Positions 28,420-38,907 of a DNA stretch of 64,000 nucleotides are shown piece after piece (the stretch's first letter is position 1; every line of letters begins with the position of its first letter). Origin of the DNA: Candidatus Methylobacter oryzae (GTDB taxonomy: Bacteria; Pseudomonadota; Gammaproteobacteria; Methylococcales; Methylomonadaceae). The stretch is taken from contig NZ_RYFG02000010.1 of NCBI RefSeq assembly GCF_003994235.2, positions 264 through 64,263 of the forward strand. The letters run 5' to 3'. The notes beneath the pieces are model-generated. The model was not told the DNA's origin. It saw only the letters and a list, made by a program, of their open reading frames with translations, and did not search any database. Position numbers and translations under genes: made by a program.

Positions 28420-29279
28420 GGGTAAATTAAATAGATGCCGGCGTAGAAAAAGGGAACAGCCGCAATCAGGCTATCGATTCTATCCAGGATTCCGCCATGG
28501 CCGGGTAATATCGAACCAGTGTCTTTGACGCCACGCTGACGCTTGGCCACACTGAAAAACAAATCGCCATAAATTGAAATTAATACTGTTGTTATCGACA
28601 GCATGAGGAAATCAGACGCAACCATCCATGGAAAACCGTAGATCAAACTTAAAACGATAGCGCAAACGCCGCCCGCGATTAAAGCCCCATACATGCCTTG
28701 AACGGTTTTGCCTGGGCTGATCGCGGGTGCCAATTGGGTTTTACCGAATTTCTTTCCGGCAAAGTATGCGGCAATATCTGCGACCCAAATTAAAATCAAG
28801 AAATACAAAGTGAGTTCCGATCCGTAAAAAGCTCTTAACCTGCTCAAAAACATCCATGTTGTAAACAGGACAAACCATCCTATCAAAACCTTATAGCGGG
28901 TTTTTAGTTCCAATTTTAAAATACCCTCAGGCGTATTCCTGATTAATATCATCATCAATATCCAGAACAGCACCGGCGGCACAACCAACCACTCCAAAAT
29001 CCCTGAGTAATTACGTACATCAGGCCAATCCAATACTTGAGCAATCACTTCCAGAAATTGCGTCCAAAAATGTAGCCATACCATCGGCAGAATCAATGTC
29101 ACTAGAAATAATCCGCGTTTGAACGGCGAATTAATGCCGATTAGATTAGTCCATTCCCATGCGGCTAAAAGCGTGATTAGCCCCAAGAGTAGTGAAAAAT
29201 ACTCCGGATGCAGCTGGAAAACAGCAAGTACAACCAGAGGAACCAGAATTAATGCAGTAATAATTCGCTGTAGTAACAT
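28416..29279 (-). CDS. cdsA: Phosphatidate cytidylyltransferase
   Basis: A 287-residue inner-membrane enzyme with about seven to eight helices that makes CDP-diacylglycerol from phosphatidate and CTP. The C-terminal CDS signature is present: [30 protein letters not shown], with the conserved Lys, Asp and [20 protein letters not shown] precedes it. It supplies the substrate for pgsA at 46.5 kb. It starts 63 bp downstream of uppS and overlaps dxr by 4 bp. Confidence 0.96.
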   Translation of the reverse strand: MLLQRIITALILVPLVVLAVFQLHPEYFSLLLGLITLLAAWEWTNLIGINSPFKRGLFLVTLILPMVWLHFWTQFLEVIAQVLDWPDVRNYSGILEWLVVPPVLFWILMMILIRNTPEGILKLELKTRYKVLIGWFVLFTTWMFLSRLRAFYGSELTLYFLILIWVADIAAYFAGKKFGKTQLAPAISPGKTVQGMYGALIAGGVCAIVLSLIYGFPWMVASDFLMLSITTVLISIYGDLFFSVAKRQRGVKDTGSILPGHGGILDRIDSLIAAVPFFYAGIYLIYP

Positions 29280-29342
29280 TTTTATAATTATTAGATGAAG
29301 TTGGAATTAAGTATCTGTTTTTTTTAATTAAGAACCGGAAAT

Positions 29343-30131
29343 TTATTTTAAAAAGATTGATTTATCCAGCATTTGCTCACCGGTATGACCAAAGCGTCTT
29401 TGCCGACCTTTAAAGCTTTTGATTGCCTCTTCAAGTGAGCACTGATCAAAATCGGGCCACAGTGTTGGAGTGAAGTAAAGTTCCGTATAAGCCAGCTGCC
29501 ATAACAAAAAATTACTGACTCTCTGTTCTCCGCCCGTCCTAATGAAGAGGTCAGGCTCGGGCAAATCCGCAGTTGATAAATGCTGGTTGATCAACTGCTC
29601 ACTGATATCCTGATTTTTTAATTCGCCGGCAGCTATTTTTTCAGTCACGGTCCGAATCGCCTGACACAGGTCCCAGCGCCCTCCGTAATTTGCCGCGATA
29701 ACCAGAGTTAAGGCATTATTATCCTTGGTTTGTTCCTCACCTTCAGCCATCTTGGCCTGTAACTTTTCAGAGAATGCTGTTCTGTCACCGATAAATCGCA
29801 AGCGGATATTATTGCGATCAAGCTTGTTGATTTCTCTTTGCAGAGTCGCCATAAACAGCCCCATCAGCAAGGAAACCTCTTCTTCCGGACGGCGCCAATT
29901 TTCACTACTGAAAGCGAACAAGGTCAAAACCTCTATCTCTTGTTTAGCGCAGTATTCTACAATTTTTCGGACCGCTTTAACTCCGGCTTGATGACCGAAA
30001 GCTCGAGGCATAAACCTCTTCTGAGCCCATCGGCCATTGCCATCCATAATAATGGCAATATGACGAGGGTTGTTGTTTGCACCCATCAGGGCATTTACCG
30101 ACTCTAAACTATTACAATCATCCGTAGCCAT
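29343..30131 (-). CDS. uppS: Undecaprenyl diphosphate synthase
   Basis: A 262-residue cis-prenyltransferase that extends farnesyl diphosphate to the C55 carrier of wall and O-antigen synthesis. IIMDGNGRWA (catalytic Asp30), LFAFSSENWRRP and RTGGEQRVSNFLLWQLAYTELYF are all intact. The N-terminus is about 15 residues longer than in E. coli if the ATG at 30131 is used. An inner ATG (Met16) would give the usual length and cannot be excluded. It is 242 bp downstream of frr, a gap that holds a copy of the dispersed repeat. Confidence 0.95.
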   Translation of the reverse strand: MATDDCNSLESVNALMGANNNPRHIAIIMDGNGRWAQKRFMPRAFGHQAGVKAVRKIVEYCAKQEIEVLTLFAFSSENWRRPEEEVSLLMGLFMATLQREINKLDRNNIRLRFIGDRTAFSEKLQAKMAEGEEQTKDNNALTLVIAANYGGRWDLCQAIRTVTEKIAAGELKNQDISEQLINQHLSTADLPEPDLFIRTGGEQRVSNFLLWQLAYTELYFTPTLWPDFDQCSLEEAIKSFKGRQRRFGHTGEQMLDKSIFLK

Positions 30132-30162
30132 TATTTAAATCCCGGTCACTACCCAGTAGTTA

Positions 30163-30218
30163 TACCCAAAGGGCATAAGTTTCGTTTGAGCAGACAAGCT
30201 GCCCAACTCAACTTTAGA
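30163..30218 (+). repeat. Dispersed 56-bp hairpin repeat, copy 2
   Basis: Nearly identical to copy 1 in the first 38 bases. The stem is GAGCAG on the left and CTGCCC on the right, so one pair is lost. It lies between frr and uppS inside an essential minus-strand block. Confidence 0.9.
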
Positions 30219-30373
30219 AAGCAAAGCACGGATAATGTGGACTTGACTAAAAAACACGCTCTCTCGTTTCCACCCTTGTTGCTAGAAATAAGAGGAAATC
30301 CTCTATCCGTCTGATCATTATCCTCCGTGTTCTGCGATTAAAGTCAACATCTGCCAGATATCTACAATCTCAA

Positions 30374-30931
30374 TTACATTGACAGTAAATCGGCTTCTTT
30401 GGCTTCCAAAAGTTTTTCAACATCTTTTACATACTGATCGGTCAATTTTTGGATTTTTTCTTCAGCTGCACGGGCCTCATCTTCGGAAATCATTTTTTCT
30501 TTCTGTGCCTCTTTGATGGCTGAATTGGCATCACGACGAATATTCCTGATCGCAACACGGCCGTTTTCAGCTTCATTCTTGACCACTTTAACTAAAGTAC
30601 GACGACGCTCTTCAGTCAGTGGCGGCAATGGAATCCGAATAGTCATCCCGTTGGTGGCAGGATTTAACCCCAGATCCGATTTCAAAATGGCTTTTTCAAT
30701 TGCCTGAACCATGCCTTTTTCCCATGGTGTAATTGTCAATGTACGCGCATCTTCTACGGCAATATTGGCAACTTGGGATAAAGCAGACTCCGTTCCATAA
30801 TATGTGACGCTAATTTGATCCAATAAGCTGGGATGAGCTCTGCCCGTTCTTATTTTTGAGAACTCATGCTTTAAGGCTTCAATACTTTTGCCCATACGCG
30901 TCGAAGCATCTTGTTGAATATCACTAATCAT
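30374..30931 (-). CDS. frr: Ribosome recycling factor
   Basis: A 185-residue RRF, the exact usual length. It splits the post-termination ribosome together with [47 protein letters not shown] and the C-terminal helix are all family-typical. It starts one base inside the pyrH stop (TAATG type overlap at 30931), so translation is coupled. Confidence 0.97.
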   Translation of the reverse strand: MISDIQQDASTRMGKSIEALKHEFSKIRTGRAHPSLLDQISVTYYGTESALSQVANIAVEDARTLTITPWEKGMVQAIEKAILKSDLGLNPATNGMTIRIPLPPLTEERRRTLVKVVKNEAENGRVAIRNIRRDANSAIKEAQKEKMISEDEARAAEEKIQKLTDQYVKDVEKLLEAKEADLLSM

Positions 30932-31656
30932 TAATCTGTTCCTCGTTCAATCAGAGATCCTATCTGTTCACCCATCATCAGTTTCATTACCGCGCCTTTT
31001 TCAAAGATATTCATCACGCGCATTGGCACATTATTATCCCGGCACAGCACCAGAGCAGTGGTGTCCATTACATTTAGACGCTGGTCCAGCGCTTCATCAT
31101 AAGTTAATCGCGGGTAAAATGTAGCGTTCTTGTCTTTTTCGGGATCTGCGGAATAAACACCCTTAACTTTGGTAGCCTTAATCATCAACTGGGCATTAAT
31201 TTCAATTGCTCGCAGACTGGCCGCCGAATCAGTAGTAAAAAAAGGGTTCCCGGTTCCCGCCGCAAAAATCACAACCCGGCCTTTTTCCAAATGCCTGACC
31301 GCTCTACGGCGAATATAATCTTCACATACTTGATTGATTTTCAGCGCAGACATCACCCTGACCTGCTGGCCGCATGCTTCCAGCGCGTCCTGCATAGCCA
31401 GGGCATTAATTACAGTAGCCAGCATACCCATCTGATCACTGGTTACTCTATCTAATCCTTTTGAAGCTTTTTCGGCCCCACGCAATATATTACCGCCACC
31501 GATAACCAAACCAACCTGAAGACCAACATCGCATAACTCTTTAATTTCAGTTGCAAGGCGTTTAACAATATCTGCATCAATACTACCACCCGTCTCACTC
31601 ATTAAAGCTTCACCGCTTAATTTAAGCAAAATTCTCTGGCAAATCGTATTAGTCAT
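30931..31656 (-). CDS. pyrH: UMP kinase
   Basis: A 241-residue bacterial UMP kinase (hexameric amino-acid-kinase fold) phosphorylating UMP to [15 protein letters not shown] (phosphate loop), [29 protein letters not shown] and the C-terminal GTDR-like GTLIERGTD end fit E. coli PyrH (241). It lies between tsf and frr in the classic order. Confidence 0.97.
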   Translation of the reverse strand: MTNTICQRILLKLSGEALMSETGGSIDADIVKRLATEIKELCDVGLQVGLVIGGGNILRGAEKASKGLDRVTSDQMGMLATVINALAMQDALEACGQQVRVMSALKINQVCEDYIRRRAVRHLEKGRVVIFAAGTGNPFFTTDSAASLRAIEINAQLMIKATKVKGVYSADPEKDKNATFYPRLTYDEALDQRLNVMDTTALVLCRDNNVPMRVMNIFEKGAVMKLMMGEQIGSLIERGTD

Positions 31657-31699
31657 TTTAATTTATCGAGTTAGATTAGTATTTATTATTGATGGGAGT

Positions 31700-31720
31700 T
31701 CCTCGGCAGTTAGCCGAGGA
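31700..31720 (-). terminator. Hairpin between tsf and pyrH
   Basis: Perfect 8-bp stem TCCTCGGC (31700-31707) with GCCGAGGA (31713-31720) and a 5-nt loop directly after tsf. No U tract follows on the transcribed strand, so it is more likely a weak attenuator or processing site than a full stop. Confidence 0.45.
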
Positions 31721-31725
31721 GTGCG

Positions 31726-32619
31726 TTAGCTGCCTCTAACTTGCGCCATAACCTCTTCAGCAAAGTTTTCTTCTTTCTTCTCAATACCTTCACCGACTTC
31801 CAGGCGAGCGAAACGAATAACACTGTTGCCTTTAGATGCAAGCAGTTTGCCGACAGTAACTTTATCGTCCTTAATAAAAGACTGCCCCATTAAAGTGACT
31901 TCCGCTAAGAATTTACTAACCCGTCCAGTAACCATTTTTTCGACAATGTCGGCCGGCTTACCTTTAATTTTCTCTTCTTGTTGCGCCAGGAAAATTTCTT
32001 TTTCTTTCTCAATAAGCTCTGCCGGTACTTGATCGTCGGAAACGCAAGTTGGTTTGCTTGCCGCGATGTGCATGGCAATGTCTTTGCCTAATTCGTTATC
32101 GGCTTTAGCTAATTCAACGATCACACCGATTTTTTTACCGTGTAGATAGCAAGCTGTGCCGCCAGTGGCAGTATGATATTTTTGGAAGCGTCTAACCGTA
32201 ATGTTTTCACCCAACTTAGCAATCAGGCCGCGACGAACTTCGTCTACAATCGTGCCGTCAGCCAATTTCATAGCCAAAAGCTGTTCTTTAGTTTCAATAT
32301 CGGAATTCAACAAAGCTTCTGTAACATTATTGACGAAAGTTACGAAATCATCGGCTTTGGCAACAAAATCGGTTTCGCAATTGACATCAACAATTGCCAC
32401 AGTTTTTTCGTCAGCACTGACTTTAGCGCCGATGATACCTTCGGCAGCAATGCGATCGGATTTTTTATCAGCCTTGGCCAGACCTGATTTGCGCATATTC
32501 TCAATGGCTAACTCCATATCGCCATTTGCTTCAACTAACGCTTTTTTGCACTCCATCATGCCGGAGCTAGTTCTTTCACGCAGTTCCTTAACCATTGCAG
32601 CACTAATAGTATTACTCAT
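31726..32619 (-). CDS. tsf: Elongation factor Ts
   Basis: From ATG at 32619 (GAGGAAAA upstream) this is a 297-residue EF-Ts, the nucleotide exchange factor of EF-Tu. The UBA-like N-terminus has LRERTSSGMMECKKALVEANGDMELAIENMRKSGLAKA. The TDFV motif (CETDFVAK) that touches EF-Tu is intact, and the core subdomains end with FLAEVTLMGQSFIKDD. A longer open frame from 32691 would add 24 residues across the rpsB terminator and is rejected. Second gene of the rpsB-tsf pair. Confidence 0.97.
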   Translation of the reverse strand: MSNTISAAMVKELRERTSSGMMECKKALVEANGDMELAIENMRKSGLAKADKKSDRIAAEGIIGAKVSADEKTVAIVDVNCETDFVAKADDFVTFVNNVTEALLNSDIETKEQLLAMKLADGTIVDEVRRGLIAKLGENITVRRFQKYHTATGGTACYLHGKKIGVIVELAKADNELGKDIAMHIAASKPTCVSDDQVPAELIEKEKEIFLAQQEEKIKGKPADIVEKMVTGRVSKFLAEVTLMGQSFIKDDKVTVGKLLASKGNSVIRFARLEVGEGIEKKEENFAEEVMAQVRGS

Positions 32620-32649
32620 TCTTTGATTTTCCTCATTATTCATATCTAT

Positions 32650-32679
32650 AAAAACGCCCCCGTGAGGAGGCGTTTTTTT
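32650..32679 (-). terminator. Attenuator-like terminator between rpsB and tsf
   Basis: In the transcript, AAAACGCC and GGCGTTTT form an 8-bp stem around a G+C-rich loop and run into TTTTTA. It lies 53 bp after the rpsB stop and could lower tsf levels relative to rpsB by partial read-through, as known for this operon in E. coli. Confidence 0.8.
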
Positions 32680-32732
32680 GCCTAACATCAAGCACTTATT
32701 TTACAGGAAAAACCTGCAAAAAAAGATCGCAC

Positions 32733-33470
32733 TTATTCTGATGCCTCTTCAACAAAATCATCAGCCTTTGCTGACAATCCTAAAGTTGCTGATTTAGCTT
32801 CCATTACTGCTGCGGAAACACTTTCGCAATACAGTTTAACTGCACGAATTGAGTCATCATTACCTGGAATAATGTAATCAATTTTCTCCGGCGAGTTATT
32901 GGAGTCCACGACGCCAACAACCGGAATACCTAATTTTTTGGCTTCGCTGATTGCATTCTTTTCATAGCCAACATCCAATATGAAAATAACATCAGGAACG
33001 CCTTTCATATCTTTAATCCCGCCCAGGCTGCGCTCCAACTTTTCAAGCTCGCGCTCCATACCTAACGCTTCCTTCTTACCAAAACGTTGATAAAGCGTAC
33101 CATCAGCCTTCATCGCTTCTAATTCTTTAAGACGATTAATTGATTTCTTGATGGTTTTGAAATTTGTCAACATGCCGCCCAACCAACGATGATTGACGTA
33201 AGGCATGCCGCAGCGTGCAGCTTCTTCAGCAACCACTTTTCTTGCTGCTTTTTTGGTACCGACAAACAAGACCGTGCCTTTGTTTGCCGCCATTTGACCC
33301 AGATAATTCATTGCGTCATTAAACATTGGAAGCGTTTTTTCCAAATCAATGATATGGATCTTGTTACGTGCACCGAACAGGTACGAAGCCATTTTCGGGT
33401 TCCAATAACGAGTTTGATGTCCAAAATGAACACCCGCTTCAAGCATTTGACGCATAGATACTGCTGCCAT
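32733..33470 (-). CDS. rpsB: 30S ribosomal protein S2
   Basis: A 245-residue S2 (E. coli 241). [50 protein letters not shown] and [23 protein letters not shown] are diagnostic. TAGGAG precedes the ATG. It is the first gene of the block running to rseP and probably the one controlled by feedback through its leader. Confidence 0.98.
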   Translation of the reverse strand: MAAVSMRQMLEAGVHFGHQTRYWNPKMASYLFGARNKIHIIDLEKTLPMFNDAMNYLGQMAANKGTVLFVGTKKAARKVVAEEAARCGMPYVNHRWLGGMLTNFKTIKKSINRLKELEAMKADGTLYQRFGKKEALGMERELEKLERSLGGIKDMKGVPDVIFILDVGYEKNAISEAKKLGIPVVGVVDSNNSPEKIDYIIPGNDDSIRAVKLYCESVSAAVMEAKSATLGLSAKADDFVEEASE

Positions 33471-33771
33471 GTATTCTCCTAAAAATAAAAAATTCGGAAC
33501 TTATGTCCGAGTTGGGTTACGCCTCCACCTATCCCGCCTGAAAACCAGCAATAACCGCTCCAAAAAGAGGTTACACCAGCACCCTTCCAACCGTGACGAT
33601 AGGCGTGAGTATTAGTTCAAAAACGAACTTCCCTTTATACCATAATTACTTTCCCACAACAAGCGAATCCCTGTTAAAATAGTATATATTACATAGACGC
33701 AAAGCAGAAAAACACAAAAGTAAAACCTATATTTTGCGCTAACAACACTCTTACCTTTACATCTGTTTTTT
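33471..33771. promoter_or_regulatory. Divergent rpsB/map control region with candidate rpsB leader
   Basis: These 301 bases separate rpsB from map and carry both promoters. In the rpsB transcript, TAACCTC and GAGCGGTTA (complement of 33551-33572) form a bulged hairpin. It is followed by a G-rich stretch with GGTGGAGGCG before the ribosome binding site. Gammaproteobacterial rpsB leaders are known to be bound by S2; that this hairpin is such a site is my inference. No gene is visible. Confidence 0.4.
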
Positions 33772-34536
33772 ATGAGCATACCTATCAAAACCGAAAGCGA
33801 AATTGAAAAAATGCGGATTGCCGGAAGGCTGGCAGCTGAAGTTTTAGAAATGATTGAACCCTATGTTGTTCCCGGAGTTACCACCGACGAGCTCAACCAG
33901 ATCTGCCACGACTACATTGTTGACGTGCAAAATGCCATTCCCGCGCCACTTAATTATCACGGCTTCCCTAAATCTATCTGCACCTCGATTAATCACCAAA
34001 TCTGCCACGGCATTCCCAGCGACAAAAAACTTAAATCAGGCGACATTGTCAATATCGACATCACCGTCATCAAAGATGAATATCACGGCGACACCAGCAA
34101 AATGTTCTGTGTCGGCGAAGTAAGCCAACATGCAAAGCGTCTAATTAAAATAACCCAGGAAGCTATGTTTTTAGGCATCCAACAGGTCAAACCCGGCGCT
34201 ACGCTGGGAGATATCGGCCATGCCATACAAAAGCATGCCGAATCCAATCGCTACTCTGTTGTCAGGGAGTTTTGCGGACACGGTATCGGCAAAAAGTTCC
34301 ACGAAGAACCACAAGTATTGCATTATGGCAAGGCAGGCGAAGGCGTGACTCTTGAAGCCGGCATGATATTAACCATCGAACCCATGATTAACCTGGGCAA
34401 ACGCCATATGAAAGTTTTGGCCGATGGCTGGACCGCTGTAACTAAAGACCGAAGCCTGTCCGCGCAATGGGAGCACACTATTTTAGTAACCCCAAACGGC
34501 TACGAAATTCTGACCTTACGCAAAGAAGAGATGTGA
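33772..34536 (+). CDS. map: Methionine aminopeptidase, type I
   Basis: A 254-residue class I MetAP that removes the initiator Met from new proteins. Metal ligands are visible in NIDITVIKDEYHGDTSKMF (two Asp), GHGIGKKFHEEP (His), TIEPMI (Glu) and QWEHTI (Glu). No N-terminal extension. It is divergent from rpsB, the common arrangement, and overlaps glnD by 4 bp. Such an enzyme would expose Thr2 of the Ntn-like protein at 57151. Confidence 0.97.
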   Translation: MSIPIKTESEIEKMRIAGRLAAEVLEMIEPYVVPGVTTDELNQICHDYIVDVQNAIPAPLNYHGFPKSICTSINHQICHGIPSDKKLKSGDIVNIDITVIKDEYHGDTSKMFCVGEVSQHAKRLIKITQEAMFLGIQQVKPGATLGDIGHAIQKHAESNRYSVVREFCGHGIGKKFHEEPQVLHYGKAGEGVTLEAGMILTIEPMINLGKRHMKVLADGWTAVTKDRSLSAQWEHTILVTPNGYEILTLRKEEM

Positions 34537-37181
34537 CCACCTTGGACAAAAGCATTAACAGCGCAATTTTTGCCGAAAAAGACAGCCTGCAACAGTTCAA
34601 ACACCTCCTGAAACAAAAAGATTCGGAACTACGGCAGAAATTTAACCCTCATAAATCGGTTTCAAAATTACTCAAAGAGAAATCCGATTTTATTGACGAA
34701 ATACTAAGCTGCTGCTGGCAACACTTCCTTGGCGAACACGCCAAACAACTCAGTCTAATTGCAGCTGGCGGCTATGGCAGAAGAGAACTATTCCCTTACT
34801 CCGACATTGATCTGGTCGTACTGCTGGATACAGAAGACACAAGCCCTTACCAAGAAGCCCTGTCAAGTTTCTTCACTTTCCTTTGGGATATTGGCTTAAA
34901 ACCGGGACAGAGCGTTCGCACTGTCAAGCAATGTATTGAAGCAGCGGCAGCAGACCAAACCATCATAACCAGCCTGATGGAAAACCGCTTAATCACCGGC
35001 AACACTGCGCTACATAAAATACTTAACCAGCAAATCGCGCCCAACAAAATTTGGCCATCGGACCAATTTTTTGCCGCAAAAATGGAAGAGCAGCGGCAGC
35101 GCTATGCCAAATTTCATGACACCGCTTACAATCTCGAACCCAACGTCAAAGAAGGCCCAGGCGGATTGCGCGACAGACATGTCATTGCATGGGTATTCAA
35201 GCGCCATTACAACTCTTCAACACTCAAAGAGCTGATTAAATACGGATTCCTGCCCGAATCCGAATATTTGGAACTGGTTGCCGCCCTCGAAGTACTTTGG
35301 CGAATTCGCTACGCATTACACCTTTTAACCAACCGTTGCGAAGATCGATTAATTTTTGATTATCAACGCGATCTAGCCCGTCAATTCGGTTTTAGCACAG
35401 AACATCAAGAATATAATCAGGATGTCGAGCAATTCATGCAGTTTTATTTTAAAACCGTACTTGGACTTGAGCGACTCAATGAAATGCTATTGCAATTGTT
35501 TAACGAACGCTTCGTTTCAGAAGACGTTACTTACAAATCAATTCCCCTGAACGACAAATTTGTCGCGATCAATGGCTACCTTGAAGCCATTGATGAAGCG
35601 CTTTTTGAACGACAACCCCTAGCCCTACTCGAAGTCTTTTTAGTTTTAGAGCACAATCCATCAATCAAAGGCGTCAGAGCAACAACCATACGCTTGATTC
35701 GCAAAAGCCTGCATCTGATCGACGACTCATTCCGTAAGAACAAAGACGCCAACCGCCTTTTTATAGAAGCGTTTCGCCAACCCCGCGGCATTACCGATCA
35801 ATTAAGGCGCATGAATCGCTATGGCGTGCTGGCAGCCTACATTCCTTGTTTTGCCAATATCGTCGCCCGAATGCAATACGATTTATTCCACATTTATACG
35901 GTAGACGAACACACGCTTTTCGTTATCCGTAACTTACGACGTTTTGCGCTAGAAAAGCATCTTGACGAACTCCCCTTTTGCAATGATATTTTTCTGATGA
36001 TTTCAAAACCGGAAATTTTGTATCTTGCCGGCCTATTTCACGACATAGCAAAAGGCAGAAACGGCGACCATTCCGCCATTGGCGAAGAAATCGCTAGAGA
36101 GTTCTGCATACAGCACGACCTTTCACCGCACGACACCAACCTGATCTGCTGGCTGGTCCGCAATCATTTGGTTATGTCAATGACAGCGCAACGAAAAGAC
36201 ATCAGCGACCCGGACGTTATTCATCAATTCGCCCAAACTGTCGGCAGCACCGAATATCTGAACTATTTATACCTGCTGACCGTTGCCGATATTCGCGCCA
36301 CCAACCCCGAATTATGGAATGCGTGGAAAGACGCCCTGCTGAAAGAGCTATATACAGTCACCTACAGCGCCTTACATAGAGGCCTGCAAAACCCCGTAGC
36401 ACTCGCAGACCGCCTAGCTGAAAACAAAAAAGAAGCCAAAGACGAATTGGTGAAGCTCGGCATATCCGAGCCGGTAATTCTTAGATCATGGCAACATGCC
36501 AGCGACGATTATTTCTTAAGATATTCAGCGGATGAAATTGCATGGCACACCATTGCTATTGCTTCATCCAGGGAAGACGACTTCCCTTTGGTCCTGCTAC
36601 GCCCACAAACCCAGCGAGGCAGCGCGGAAGTTTTTGTTTACACAAAAAACGAAGAAGCTATTTTTTCGCTGAGCACCGCCACTCTTGACCAGCTAGGACT
36701 CACGATTCTTGACGCCCGAATCATGACCACGACCGATGATTATGTTCTCAATAGCTTCCTGGTACTTGAACAATCGGGCAAACCGATCAATGAACTATTC
36801 AGGGAAGTACATATCTGCAACGTGCTTCGCACCAACCTTCAGCTCCGCGAAGTAAAAAAACATAAAAACATCCATCGCCAGTCAAGACAGGCCAAACACT
36901 TCCCCATCCCTACCAGCATTCAGTTTCATGCAGACCCGCTTAAAAGACATACAATTATTGAGCTAATCACCACAGACCACGCCGGACTTCTATCAAAAAT
37001 AGGCCGCGCATTTGTACAAAAAGAAATCCACCTGCATAGCGCAAAAATCACCACTATCGGCAGCCGCGCCGAAGACATGTTTTATATCACAGACAACCAG
37101 TCGCAACCGATCACCGATCCGGTTAGACAGGAGCAAATACGCGAAGAAATATTAAAAATGCTGGGAGCTACCGGCGGCTAA
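34533..37181 (+). CDS. glnD: PII uridylyltransferase / uridylyl-removing enzyme
   Basis: From the GTG at 34533, which overlaps the map stop (GTGA), this is an 882-residue GlnD (E. coli 890). It carries the nucleotidyltransferase domain with GGYGRRELFPYSDIDL near 79-94 and a helical linker. The HD hydrolase has GLFHDIAKGRNGDHS near 499-513, and two C-terminal ACT domains (about 690-880) sense glutamine. GlnD adds or removes UMP on PII proteins and so sets nitrogen control. The longer frame starting inside map is rejected for lack of a binding site; AAGAAGAG serves the GTG. gltBD lies 2 kb downstream. Confidence 0.96.
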   Translation: MTTLDKSINSAIFAEKDSLQQFKHLLKQKDSELRQKFNPHKSVSKLLKEKSDFIDEILSCCWQHFLGEHAKQLSLIAAGGYGRRELFPYSDIDLVVLLDTEDTSPYQEALSSFFTFLWDIGLKPGQSVRTVKQCIEAAAADQTIITSLMENRLITGNTALHKILNQQIAPNKIWPSDQFFAAKMEEQRQRYAKFHDTAYNLEPNVKEGPGGLRDRHVIAWVFKRHYNSSTLKELIKYGFLPESEYLELVAALEVLWRIRYALHLLTNRCEDRLIFDYQRDLARQFGFSTEHQEYNQDVEQFMQFYFKTVLGLERLNEMLLQLFNERFVSEDVTYKSIPLNDKFVAINGYLEAIDEALFERQPLALLEVFLVLEHNPSIKGVRATTIRLIRKSLHLIDDSFRKNKDANRLFIEAFRQPRGITDQLRRMNRYGVLAAYIPCFANIVARMQYDLFHIYTVDEHTLFVIRNLRRFALEKHLDELPFCNDIFLMISKPEILYLAGLFHDIAKGRNGDHSAIGEEIAREFCIQHDLSPHDTNLICWLVRNHLVMSMTAQRKDISDPDVIHQFAQTVGSTEYLNYLYLLTVADIRATNPELWNAWKDALLKELYTVTYSALHRGLQNPVALADRLAENKKEAKDELVKLGISEPVILRSWQHASDDYFLRYSADEIAWHTIAIASSREDDFPLVLLRPQTQRGSAEVFVYTKNEEAIFSLSTATLDQLGLTILDARIMTTTDDYVLNSFLVLEQSGKPINELFREVHICNVLRTNLQLREVKKHKNIHRQSRQAKHFPIPTSIQFHADPLKRHTIIELITTDHAGLLSKIGRAFVQKEIHLHSAKITTIGSRAEDMFYITDNQSQPITDPVRQEQIREEILKMLGATGG

Positions 37182-37197
37182 TGAATCCCAAACTTCT

Positions 37198-37581
37198 TCA
37201 GCCAGATAGCAGCCTTGCCTCAATGAATCGCACGAGCCACCGATGCCCGTCACCTTCAATATCAACATATCGCAACCCGATTTTACATTGATCACTGGAC
37301 ATGCGCCGCGAGAAAACCACATGACACCGCGCCACTATTTTGGCCGGCTGCCCATCCTCATCAAACAAACTCAGATCAACAGACACCGAAACAGGCTTGC
37401 CATCGCGAACAAAACTTCCTCCCGGAGTAATCATATTCCGCTGCCTAATATTACACTCCACCCCCAACCCATCACTGGATACATCGACCGCAATCACCTG
37501 AATACGCACACCATCCCCATTGGTAACAACAGCCGAAGCCTGCACCGGAATCCTTTGATAAAGCCTTCTTTCCGCAACCAT
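37198..37581 (-). CDS. PilZ-domain protein (probable c-di-GMP receptor)
   Basis: A 127-residue single PilZ domain. RRLYQRIP at 5-12 gives the RxxxR motif and DVSSDGLGVEC gives the D/NxSxxG motif, so both c-di-GMP contacts are in place. No output domain is attached. Stand-alone PilZ proteins act on motility, exopolysaccharide or type IV pili; no such genes are nearby. It is convergent with glnD. Confidence 0.88.
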   Translation of the reverse strand: MVAERRLYQRIPVQASAVVTNGDGVRIQVIAVDVSSDGLGVECNIRQRNMITPGGSFVRDGKPVSVSVDLSLFDEDGQPAKIVARCHVVFSRRMSSDQCKIGLRYVDIEGDGHRWLVRFIEARLLSG

Positions 37582-37689
37582 CTATACTCACTATCAAAAT
37601 AACTTAAAGACTTAAGTTTAAAAAATTGATTATTTCGACGCAATCGCCGCAAACAACCGGCCGCCAGGCATCCAAAAACGCTAATGAAT

Positions 37690-38907
37690 TCAAATAATCG
37701 GCTCGCCTCGCGCAAGCTTGGGCAAGTTACCTTCCAACCCCATTGCATTACGCATCACCTTATTTTTAGCCGGCAAGATTCGCTCAGCCAAACCCAACCC
37801 CAAGTTACGCAAGAATTTAACAGGTAAAACTTGATTACTAAATACCCGGTAAAAAACATCCATCACCGTCATCATCTTTAAATTCTCATGACGGCGCATT
37901 TTTTCATAGCGCCTTAAAACCGACAAGTCACCAAGATCATGGCTTTGCCGGCTTGCATCAATCAACACCTCGGCCAACGCCGCCGCATCCAGCAAACCAA
38001 TATTAACGCCCTGCCCAGCCAAAGGATTAATCATGTGCGCAGCATCGCCCACCAAAACCACACCCGGCTTAACATAGCTTTGCGCATGCTGGCGCTTCAA
38101 CGGAAAACTTGCCGTTCCCAAAATTGCATTAACCTTGCCCAGACAATCAGGAAATGTCGCAACCAACTCGCGCAACAAATCGTCGTTAGATAAAGCCTTC
38201 AAGCGCCCCACCTCATCCGGCGAGTTATACCAAACTATAGAACCGTAATGACCGGTTAGCGGCAAAAACGCCTGCGGCCCACTCGGCACAAAACGCTGCC
38301 AAGTAATGTCCTGCTGCCCGTAATCGGTTTCAACATAAATCACCAGCGCATGCTGATTATAATCCCAGCTGGTTACGCCCAAGCCGACAACCTGCCTAAC
38401 CTTCGATTGACCTCCATCCGCCGCAACCAATACTTTTGCGGACAAAACTCTACCGTCACCCAACTCCACCTCAGGCGAACTGCCAACTGAATAATTAATT
38501 TTATTAATCGCAGCCGGACACATCAGTTCGACGTTGTCGAAATCCCGCAAACGGTCCAGCAATGCCAACTGCGTAACCCTGTTCTCAACGATATAACCCA
38601 GCTCGGGATAGTTAATATCATCACTGCAAAATTCAGTATCCCCCGCCGTTTCCCAAACCCGCATCCTGCGGAATGGACAAAGCCTGCGATTAACAATGCC
38701 ACCCCATGCACCAACAGCTTCAAGTATCTTTTTTGAGGCAATGCTGAGCGCAGACACCCGCAAATCATGAGGCTGCTCAGGCGCAAAAACCTGCGGCAGC
38801 GCGTTCTCTATCACCGCCACTTTCAACGCACTTCCGCCTAAACTACAGGCAACAGCGGCCCCAACCATACCCCCGCCCACAACGATCACATCAAAATTTT
38901 CTTTCAT
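37690..38907 (-). CDS. UbiH/UbiF/COQ6-family FAD monooxygenase
   Basis: A 405-residue flavoprotein from ATG at 38907 (TTG at 38913 is the alternative). The dinucleotide fold VVGGGMVGAAVACSLGG is near the N-terminus, and the ADGGQSKVR (DG) motif lies mid-chain. The second FAD motif is GDAAHMINPLAGQGVNIGLLDAAAL. The last is diagnostic for the ubiquinone-hydroxylase family. It hydroxylates one position of the ubiquinone ring; which of C1, C5 or C6 cannot be told by eye. It stands alone, 109 bp past the PilZ gene start. Confidence 0.9.
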   Translation of the reverse strand: MKENFDVIVVGGGMVGAAVACSLGGSALKVAVIENALPQVFAPEQPHDLRVSALSIASKKILEAVGAWGGIVNRRLCPFRRMRVWETAGDTEFCSDDINYPELGYIVENRVTQLALLDRLRDFDNVELMCPAAINKINYSVGSSPEVELGDGRVLSAKVLVAADGGQSKVRQVVGLGVTSWDYNQHALVIYVETDYGQQDITWQRFVPSGPQAFLPLTGHYGSIVWYNSPDEVGRLKALSNDDLLRELVATFPDCLGKVNAILGTASFPLKRQHAQSYVKPGVVLVGDAAHMINPLAGQGVNIGLLDAAALAEVLIDASRQSHDLGDLSVLRRYEKMRRHENLKMMTVMDVFYRVFSNQVLPVKFLRNLGLGLAERILPAKNKVMRNAMGLEGNLPKLARGEPII

